DNA of 11,297 nucleotides from an uncultured Chloroflexota bacterium (GTDB lineage Bacteria > Chloroflexota > Dehalococcoidia > UBA3495): NCBI GenBank assembly GCA_913031095.1, contig CAJWGH010000012.1, positions 1 through 11,297 of the forward strand. The letters are read 5' to 3'. This document shows positions 6,515 through 11,297 of the stretch, in pieces. A model generated the notes under the pieces. It had not been told where the DNA came from. It saw only the letters and a list, made by a program, of their open reading frames with translations, and did not search any database. The position numbers and the translations under genes are program-made. Numbering within the stretch: position 1 is the stretch's first letter; every line of letters starts with the position of its first letter.

Positions 6515-6792
6515 AACCGACATTATTTGTGGTCCAACCAAGACCGATCCGTAAAATAGACCGGGTTGCTCTTTTCTTTTCTTCGGTCACAAATCAGTTG
6601 TCCGAAAAATCCGTTCCAAATCCGTTGAAACTGCCTGGATTTGTTGTGAAAAGAGGGATATATTTCCCCGGTCATTAGGTTGGCAGGCCATCTTTCCGTG
6701 TCAGGAAGTGCGCAGTAGGCGGCCAACCTTTGATTGGTAAGGCATGGGCTGGCCGCAGACTAGTCCTGCTTTCCCCTCAACCGGGCATGCCG
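6491..6792. other. Noncoding gap with several inverted repeats
   Basis: No convincing gene lies in this stretch. It contains three separate pairing regions. The first is 6525-6534 with 6585-6594, a 10-bp stem with ATTTGTG/CACAAAT at its base. The second is CAAATCC (6617-6623) with GGATTTG (6637-6643). The third is AGGTTGGC (6677-6684) with GCCAACCT (6722-6729), which encloses a TTCC/GGAA hairpin. AAATCCGTT is directly repeated at 6607-6615 and 6618-6626. The density of stems suggests a structured RNA or a long untranslated region; no known RNA family is recognised. Confidence 0.35.
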
Positions 6793-6798
6793 TATAAT
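6793..6798 (+). promoter_or_regulatory. -10 box of the rplI-dnaB operon promoter
   Basis: A perfect TATAAT is followed about 7 nt later by the expected start near 6805, leaving a leader of about 75 nt. The -35 region at 17 bp spacing (TTTCCC, 6770-6775) is poor. The palindrome CACTATAGTG (6810-6819) lies just downstream of the predicted start. Confidence 0.5.
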
Positions 6799-6833
6799 TA
6801 GGACGTTCTCACTATAGTGGGGCCAAATCCTTA

Positions 6834-6858
6834 TTCCGATTGACAATGCCCATCGGAG
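6834..6858 (+). other. Hairpin in the rplI leader
   Basis: TCCGAT (6835-6840) and ATCGGA (6852-6857) form a 6-bp stem extended by a G-U pair, with an 11-nt loop, ending about 22 nt before the rplI ATG. The position is compatible with translational control of the ribosomal protein gene, but no known leader motif is recognised. Confidence 0.3.
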
Positions 6859-6880
6859 AACCCAACGGAAGTGACCAAAA

Positions 6881-7330
6881 ATGGAAGTAGTTTTCACCCA
6901 AGACGTTCCCAATAAGGCCAGGGCTGGCGAGGTCCGCAAAGTGCCGGATGGTTACGCACGCAATTTCCTTTTGCCTCAAGGTCTAGCGGAGATCGCCACT
7001 CCCGAGGTGCTAAAGCGACTGCACAAAATCACAGCCGTCGGTGATGAGGTTCGCGTCCGCGAGACCGCCATCATGGAAGAACTGGCCCGTGGTCTGGACG
7101 ATGTCACGATCACTTTGACGGCCAGAATCACACCCACTGGACGGTATTACGGTGCCATCACAAGCACCCATATCGCCATGGAACTCGCCGAGAAAGTTGG
7201 CCGCGAAGTGGAGCGTCGTTGGGTTGAGATAGCAGAGCCTATCCGAGAACCTGGCGAATACGATGTAACACTCCGGTTCTCAACCGAAGTCGCTGCCACG
7301 ATACACGTTAACGCGGAGATAGAAGAATAG
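6881..7330 (+). CDS. rplI: Large-subunit ribosomal protein bL9
   Basis: The 149-residue product has the usual length and two-domain layout of bL9, which bridges the L1-stalk base and neighbouring ribosomes. The N-terminal domain has MEVVFTQDVPNKARAGEV and the diagnostic GYARNFLLPQGLA (24-36). The central helix is Glu/Arg-rich, and the C-terminal domain carries ITPTGRYYGAIT (84-95), where relatives have G-x-L-F/Y-G-S-I/V-T. The end, TIHVNAEIEE, is typical. A weak GGAAG (6867-6871) lies 9 nt before the ATG. It is the first gene of a plus-strand cluster and lies 4 bp before dnaB, an arrangement common in bacteria. rpsF, ssb and rpsR, often upstream, are absent here. Confidence 0.95.
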   Translation: MEVVFTQDVPNKARAGEVRKVPDGYARNFLLPQGLAEIATPEVLKRLHKITAVGDEVRVRETAIMEELARGLDDVTITLTARITPTGRYYGAITSTHIAMELAEKVGREVERRWVEIAEPIREPGEYDVTLRFSTEVAATIHVNAEIEE

Positions 7331-7334
7331 GGCG

Positions 7335-8699
7335 ATGTACGCTGAGAAGCTGTTACCCCATGACTTGGAGGCGGAGGAAGCGGTCGTTGGGTCGGTCTTG
7401 ATCGATGGGGACTGCTTTGCTCGCGTCGCGCCCCACATAAAAGCAGACGATTTCTACCGAGAGAGGAATCAACTCTGTTTTGCCGCCTGTGAAGCACTCT
7501 TCCAACGGGATGAGGCTATTGACCAAGTCACCCTGGCCCGAGAACTGAGTCGCGCCAGCCAGCTAGAAACAGTAGGAGGCATGGCCTACCTCAGCCATCT
7601 GATCTCCGTCACCCCCACTTCGGCCCACTCCGAACACTACGCAAACGTGGTGGCTCGCACCGCTACCATGCGGAAGCTCATCGACGTTGCGTCTCGAATC
7701 TCAGCTATGGGCTATCAGGACACTGACGACGTGGACGCCACACTCCGCCAGGCAGAGGACGCGCTCTTCACCATCAGGGGTCCGGACTCCCAAAGAGGCT
7801 TCGTGCCGCTGCGCCAAATCTATGACCAATACATGCAAGACCAGGCCGCCATAGCCGACCCAGTCAGTGAAAACTCCGGCCCGGTAATGGTTGGATACAC
7901 CGACTTGGACGAACTACTAGGCGGTGTCCAACGATCTGACTTAATCATCCTGGGCGCTCGACCTTCGTTGGGCAAAAGCACCTTAGCCTTGAACATCTGC
8001 CTGAACGCTGCCAAGAACGGTTCTTCCGCCGGCGTCTTCAGTCTGGAGATGAGCCGGGAACAGTTAGCCCTGCGGATACTTTCATCCGAAGCCGAAATAG
8101 ACTCCCACCGCCTGCGTTTGGGGCTGCTCACCGAGGCAGAAGGAGAAAGAATAACCGACGCCATCGGTCAACTCTCCGACCTTCCGGTCTATATCGATGA
8201 CACGCCCTTCCAAAGCCTGATCGAGATGCGGAGCAAGGCGCGCCGGCTGTCGTTGGAACACGGCTTGGACCTGCTGGTGGTGGACTACCTGCAGTTGATC
8301 CAGGGTAGGAGTGGACGGAACGAAAACCGGGTCCAAGAGATTTCAGAGATATCCCGATCACTCAAGGTAATGGCCAGAGACCTGAACATCGGGGTGATTA
8401 CCTGCTCCCAGTTAAGCCGTGGCGTTGAACAGCGACCTGGACACCGACCCATGCTGTCCGACCTGCGTGACAGCGGTAGCATCGAACAGGACGCCGACGT
8501 GGTGATGTTCCTCCACCGGGACGACGTTTATTTTACCGAAGACGAGTGGGACCAACAATTCCCAGGCCGCCCATTTCCCAGAAACATCGCCGACCTGATC
8601 GTTGCCAAGCATCGTAACGGACCCACCGGCAACCTGCAGTTATTCTTCCGGGACAATCTGGTGCGGTTCGATTCATTATCCAGGGTGGACGACTTCTAG
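7335..8699 (+). CDS. dnaB: Replicative DNA helicase DnaB
   Basis: A 454-residue protein, the standard length for the hexameric 5'-3' replicative helicase. The N-terminal domain opens with PHDLEAEEAVVGSVLIDG (8-25). The RecA-like domain has Walker A GARPSLGKST (207-216), helicase motif H1a FSLEMS (235-240), Walker B LLVVDYLQLIQG (313-324), H3 ITCSQLSRGVEQR (355-367) and RDSGSIEQDADVVMFLHR (378-395). Near the C-terminus VAKHRNGPTG (423-432) matches the arginine-finger region. No intein or insertion is present. The start lies 4 bp after the rplI stop, consistent with translational coupling, and the DnaD-domain gene begins 2 bp after its stop. The neighbouring loader gene is its expected partner. 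Confidence 0.97.
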   Translation: MYAEKLLPHDLEAEEAVVGSVLIDGDCFARVAPHIKADDFYRERNQLCFAACEALFQRDEAIDQVTLARELSRASQLETVGGMAYLSHLISVTPTSAHSEHYANVVARTATMRKLIDVASRISAMGYQDTDDVDATLRQAEDALFTIRGPDSQRGFVPLRQIYDQYMQDQAAIADPVSENSGPVMVGYTDLDELLGGVQRSDLIILGARPSLGKSTLALNICLNAAKNGSSAGVFSLEMSREQLALRILSSEAEIDSHRLRLGLLTEAEGERITDAIGQLSDLPVYIDDTPFQSLIEMRSKARRLSLEHGLDLLVVDYLQLIQGRSGRNENRVQEISEISRSLKVMARDLNIGVITCSQLSRGVEQRPGHRPMLSDLRDSGSIEQDADVVMFLHRDDVYFTEDEWDQQFPGRPFPRNIADLIVAKHRNGPTGNLQLFFRDNLVRFDSLSRVDDF

Positions 8700-8701
8700 A
8701 T

Positions 8702-9478
8702 ATGGCTCCTTCCGGGACCTTCTCTGGCTTCACCGGGAAAACGCTCTACACCCCGGTGCCCAACCCGGTTTTCGGACCTATCCTGGAGCAGATCCAGGAC
8801 CTGGCCGAACTCAAGGTAACCCTACGCGGTCTGTGGCTGTTCCACCACAAACGAGGCAATCTCAGGGCCGTTACCTTGGACGAATTCCTGGCAGACCGTT
8901 CACTGATCAAGGGGTTAAAATCCCAAAACAACAAATCGTCAGAAGAAGCCATACGGCAAGGTCTGCGACTCGCTGTGACTCACAAGACTTTTTTGACCCA
9001 CGAGTTAGCGGGAACTGGAACCATATTCCTCCTGAATTCCGAGGCCGACCGACGGGCCTTGGCCCGGTTAAACGCTGGTCAGACCGCCGCCGATATTGAG
9101 GAACAGCCAGAAGCCGATACGCCGGCCCCGGAGCGACGAAACATATTCGCACTCTACGAAGACAGCATCGGGTTGCTGTCACCTTTACTGGCGGAAGAGC
9201 TGAAAGAGGCCGAGGAGCGCTACCCGGAACCCTGGGTACGGGAGGCCTTCGGCATCGCGGCGGCCGAGAATAAACGAAGTTGGCGTTATGTGTCCGGCAT
9301 CTTGAGACGCTGGACCGCCGAAGGCAGAGAGACTAGGGGGGATTCCAGGCCCGTGGAGACCGGGAGGGAGAAAGATGGAAAGCCTGGGCGACATACTGAG
9401 AAGGATCACGGCCAGAAATATCTCGACGAGTACCAACGGCGGAGGGGTGCTCCTCCCGGACACCGAACCGACCGCTGA
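8702..9478 (+). CDS. DnaD-domain primosome protein
   Basis: The 258-residue protein has a winged-helix-like N-terminal half (about 23-120), an acidic linker (131-146) and a DnaD domain (147-207). The domain begins NIFALYEDSIGLLSPLLAEE and contains the conserved W-R-Y motif in NKRSWRYVSGILRRW (190-204). In Firmicutes, DnaD-fold proteins remodel DNA and help bring the DnaB-type helicase to origins. Its place between dnaB and the loader gene fits that role here. The tail (208-258) is basic, including QKYLDEYQRRRG. The last 34 residues are encoded in DNA that also encodes the start of the next gene in another frame. The tail's KYLDEY motif looks like a genuine DnaD-protein C-terminus, so both frames appear used. 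The start is 2 bp past the dnaB stop. Confidence 0.85.
   Translation: MAPSGTFSGFTGKTLYTPVPNPVFGPILEQIQDLAELKVTLRGLWLFHHKRGNLRAVTLDEFLADRSLIKGLKSQNNKSSEEAIRQGLRLAVTHKTFLTHELAGTGTIFLLNSEADRRALARLNAGQTAADIEEQPEADTPAPERRNIFALYEDSIGLLSPLLAEELKEAEERYPEPWVREAFGIAAAENKRSWRYVSGILRRWTAEGRETRGDSRPVETGREKDGKPGRHTEKDHGQKYLDEYQRRRGAPPGHRTDR
9367..9370 (+). promoter_or_regulatory. Ribosome-binding site for the helicase loader, inside the DnaD gene
   Basis: GGAG, within GGGAGGGAG, ends 4 nt before the ATG at 9375. It supports initiation there even though the upstream gene continues for another 104 bp. Confidence 0.6.
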
Positions 9479-10754
9479 GCTCTGTCACCAGTGCAACGGC
9501 AGCGGTTGGGTCACACACCGTGTGCACATCGGCCATCCCGACTTCGGACAAGCCGTGCCCTGCGTCTGCCAAGAAACCCAAGACGCCACCACCCGCGCCG
9601 CCGCATTGCGCCGTTACAGCAACCTGGGCGCTCTAGCCCGTGTATCCTTCGCTAATACCGACCTTGAAGGCCCATTGCCAGACGTTCCCAGCCAGCAGCT
9701 ATTCGCCGAAGGCATGACTGCAGCAGCTAAGTTCGCCGAAGATCCGAACGGTTGGTTAGTGCTCACCGGACCCAGCGCCAGCGGCAAGACTCACCTAGCG
9801 GTAGCGATAGCTAACCGGTGCATCGAACGCAATCAGACCGTCTTTTTTATCGTTGCTGCGGACCTGCTAGACCACCTACGGGCAGCCTACTCGCCGGACA
9901 GCCCAGTTTCCTACGATGAATTATTTGAGCAGGTGCGCAACGTGCCTGTATTGATTCTCGACGATCTGAGCCTCACCAACGCCACCCCCTGGGCCCAAGA
10001 AAAGCTTTTCCAGGTTATAAACCACCGGTACAACAACGCTCTTCCTACCGTAGTCACGGTGCGTGGGCCGCTGCAACGTCTAGATGATGGCCTGCGTACT
10101 CGGCTTGAAGGGGCCGACGGTACTGCATCGGTGGCGCAGTTAGGAAACTTCAACAGCCGGTTAATCCAGGGCATCGGAGAAGTTCGCACCGAGATGCTAC
10201 AGCGGATGACCTTCGAGAATTTCGACACCCTTGGCGGGCCTGATGCGTCCTCACAGGATCAAGAATCCCTAGACAATGCTAAGCATACCGCCGAAACGTT
10301 CGCCGCCGACCCTGACGGGTGGCTACTGCTCAACGGCCCACGAGGCTGCGGAAAGACTCACCTGGCTGTTGCCATCGCAGGTGAGCGGTTAAACCGCGGC
10401 AGCCAGGTCTTTTTCGCCTTCGTCCCAACGCTGCTAGACCATCTCAGGGCCACCTTTAGCCCGGAAAGCCCCGTTGGGTACGACGAATTGTTCGAGCAGA
10501 TAAATTCGGTCCCGTTACTGGTTCTAGACGACCTGGGCGCCGAAAGTAGCACCGCGTGGGCAGAGGAAAAACTCTACCAGATCGTCGTCCACCGCCACGA
10601 GGCCCGTCTACCGACTGTCATAACCACCGTCTCAACCATGGAAGAACTTGAGGATACCAAGTCCCGCATCGCTTCAAGGCTGGTGGACGGCATAGTTATC
10701 AACTGGGTCCCCATAAGGGCCCCTAACTACCGAGACCAACGCCGAAGAGACTGA
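9375..10754 (+). CDS. DnaC/DnaI-like helicase loader with two tandem AAA+ ATPase modules
   Basis: A 459-residue protein with a Cys-rich N-terminus, C37-x2-C40 and C63-x-C65 around GWVTHRVHIGHPDFGQAVP, like the zinc-binding N-terminus of DnaI-type loaders. Two AAA+ modules follow. Module 1 has Walker A GPSASGKT (132-139) and Walker B LILDDLS (193-199). Module 2 has Walker A GPRGCGKT (321-328), Walker B LVLDDLG (382-388) and the SRIASRLVDG finger region (430-439). Residues 120-229 and 309-418 align without gaps at 64 of 110 identities by hand. Typical DnaC/DnaI loaders are about 250-310 residues with one module. The expected role is ATP-dependent loading of the DnaB encoded upstream. The start overlaps the DnaD gene by 104 bp and has a good ribosome-binding site. 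Confidence 0.88.
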   Translation: MESLGDILRRITARNISTSTNGGGVLLPDTEPTAELCHQCNGSGWVTHRVHIGHPDFGQAVPCVCQETQDATTRAAALRRYSNLGALARVSFANTDLEGPLPDVPSQQLFAEGMTAAAKFAEDPNGWLVLTGPSASGKTHLAVAIANRCIERNQTVFFIVAADLLDHLRAAYSPDSPVSYDELFEQVRNVPVLILDDLSLTNATPWAQEKLFQVINHRYNNALPTVVTVRGPLQRLDDGLRTRLEGADGTASVAQLGNFNSRLIQGIGEVRTEMLQRMTFENFDTLGGPDASSQDQESLDNAKHTAETFAADPDGWLLLNGPRGCGKTHLAVAIAGERLNRGSQVFFAFVPTLLDHLRATFSPESPVGYDELFEQINSVPLLVLDDLGAESSTAWAEEKLYQIVVHRHEARLPTVITTVSTMEELEDTKSRIASRLVDGIVINWVPIRAPNYRDQRRRD

Positions 10755-10769
10755 TTTAGCGGGCCCGGC

Positions 10770-10828
10770 CAACCCTACGGTTGATTCAAATCTCCTGAAA
10801 GCTTCGAAAATCACGTCAACCTTTCTTT
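10770..10828 (+). terminator. Possible terminator with two competing stems after the loader gene
   Basis: GGTTGA (10779-10784) can pair with TCAACC (10816-10821), which is followed by TTTCTTT. The same GGTTG can instead pair with CAACC at 10770-10774 across a 4-nt loop. The long loop of the first stem makes it a weak terminator. It is the only candidate in the 103 bp between the convergent loader and cupin genes. Confidence 0.3.
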
Positions 10829-10857
10829 GCAGGGCTGGAGTAATCTGCTTTTATCGA

Positions 10858-11187
10858 TCAATACTTAAACTCTTCCCGCACCGGACTGAATATATCGAGC
10901 GCTATAGCCTTGGTGGTATAGGCCTTGGCATAGTGTTCAACATTACCGGGGATGATATACATGTCGCCGGGCTTCAGAAGCTTGACCTCGCCGTCAACGC
11001 CCATCTCCAGTTCGCCTTCAACGATAATCCCACCCTGCTCGTGGGGATGCGTATGTAGCGGAACCTCCGAATCGGCATCAACTTCCACCAGTGAAAACAG
11101 CATCTGCTCTCCCCAGAATGTGCGGGTGCGTGCGCCGGGTACCAGTTCCAAGGGTTCTCTGCTCGCCGCGTCGATGAAATAGGACAT
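10858..11187 (-). CDS. Small cupin-domain protein
   Basis: A 109-residue single-domain cupin (Cupin_2 type), a small beta-barrel metal-binding protein. Motif 1 is HTHPHEQGGIIVEGE (45-59), with H45, H47 and Q51 at the usual ligand positions; glutamine in place of glutamate is common in the HPHEQ group. Motif 2 is PGDMYIIPGNVEH (73-85), giving H85 as the last ligand. Such proteins act as dioxygenases, isomerases or sugar/ligand sensors, and the substrate is not readable here. I start it at the ATG at 11187 because GGAGG (11197-11193) is 5 nt upstream. A TTG at 11199 or the ATG at 11190 would place the start on or too near that site. It lies 46 bp after the stop of another minus-strand gene and is probably its operon partner. 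Confidence 0.85.
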   Translation of the reverse strand: MSYFIDAASREPLELVPGARTRTFWGEQMLFSLVEVDADSEVPLHTHPHEQGGIIVEGELEMGVDGEVKLLKPGDMYIIPGNVEHYAKAYTTKAIALDIFSPVREEFKY

Positions 11188-11192
11188 CATTT

Positions 11193-11197
11193 CCTCC
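11193..11197 (-). promoter_or_regulatory. Ribosome-binding site deciding the cupin start
   Basis: On the minus strand GGAGG is followed by AAATG and then the ATG at 11187, a spacing of 5 nt. The ATG at 11190 would have only 2 nt, and the TTG at 11199 would overlap the site. Confidence 0.65.
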
Positions 11198-11233
11198 AAA
11201 TAATCTGGGAGCGCAGCAAGAGTGCCAACTGAG

Positions 11234-11297
11234 TCACTCGCTGTTCTCTTTCATGCTTACGTAGATCTCGTTAGTCCTTGGCACCTTGATCCGTATG
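11234..11297 (-). CDS. 3' end of an unidentified minus-strand gene (partial)
   Basis: A frame entering from the right edge ends at the TGA at 11236-11234 and gives about 20 residues, starting RIKVPRTNEIYVS and ending KENSE. The alternating hydrophobic strand and charged tail look like a real C-terminus, and the stop is 46 bp before the cupin start on the same strand. No family can be assigned from this much. Calling it coding is an inference. Confidence 0.45.
   Translation of the reverse strand, partial: IRIKVPRTNEIYVSMKENSE

Noticed and set aside
6523..6726. A 67-residue minus-strand open frame filling most of the gap before rplI
   Set aside because: It starts with TTG with no properly spaced ribosome-binding site, matches no recognised family, and runs through the inverted repeats.
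6695..6729. A GTCAGGAAG...GCAG stretch resembling bacterial SRP RNA
   Set aside because: The conserved tetraloop and the spaced internal-loop sequence of SRP domain IV are not present in the right arrangement.
6840..6868. TTGACA just before rplI as a promoter
   Set aside because: No -10-like hexamer lies 16-18 bp downstream (CAACGG at 17 bp), and the hexamer overlaps the base of a leader hairpin.
9340..9480. A sequencing frameshift joining the DnaD-domain gene and the loader
   Set aside because: Both frames give sensible protein ends, the loader has its own ribosome-binding site and start codon, and DnaD and DnaC-type proteins are normally separate.
10194..10208. Internal start giving a separate second AAA+ module
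   Set aside because: The nearest GGAG is about 14 nt from the first ATG, too far for a good site, and no promoter is evident. It is not excluded, but unsupported.
10779..10800. GGTTGATTCAAATCTCC resembling a tRNA T-arm
   Set aside because: The five-base T-stem does not pair, and no acceptor, D or anticodon arms are found nearby.
11188..11199. TTG start at 11199, or ATG at 11190, for the cupin
   Set aside because: The GGAGG site lies within or almost against these starts. The ATG at 11187 has normal spacing.

Overview
The window is ordinary-looking, moderately GC-rich bacterial chromosome. The replication block (rplI, dnaB, a DnaD-domain gene, a DnaC/DnaI-type ATPase) and the DUF1800-DUF1501-NHL trio suggest an uncultivated Chloroflexota lineage, perhaps SAR202/Dehalococcoidia-like. 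That placement rests on gene order and protein style only. No tRNA, rRNA, CRISPR array, insertion sequence or attachment site was found.

Left part (1-1804). A fragment of a forward gene ends at 80. It converges on a minus-strand MJ0936/YfcE-type phosphodiesterase (161-634) that has its own terminator. Only 36 bp separates that gene's start from a forward Fpg/Nei-type DNA glycosylase (671-1513). Both starts sit 6-7 nt after a -10-like hexamer, so both may be leaderless. A 291-bp regulatory gap follows. It holds an 18-bp perfect palindrome, a dyad overlapping a TTGACA box, a TTGACA-17-TTTAAT promoter, a possible leaderless 27-codon leader ORF and a strong GGAGGAGGAGGA ribosome-binding site.

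Trio operon (1805-5664). DUF1800, DUF1501 and a six-bladed NHL beta-propeller run on the plus strand between that promoter and a 13-bp-stem intrinsic terminator. None carries a visible export signal, although DUF1501 relatives usually have a Tat signal, so a cytoplasmic version of this uncharacterised partnership is likely. A class I methyltransferase (5684-6490) follows immediately after the terminator.

Replication operon (about 6793-10754). After a 390-bp gap with several long inverted repeats and a TATAAT promoter come ribosomal protein bL9, the replicative helicase DnaB, a DnaD-domain primosome protein and a DnaC/DnaI-like helicase loader. Spacings are 4 bp and 2 bp, then a 104-bp out-of-frame overlap. 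The loader contains two tandem AAA+ modules, about 58% identical to each other by hand count, behind a cysteine-rich N-terminus. It is the most unusual gene in the window. These four genes supply the large ribosomal subunit and helicase loading at replication forks.

Right end (10755-11297). On the minus strand, a small cupin (10858-11187) follows the tail of another gene that runs off the window edge, probably as the second gene of an operon.
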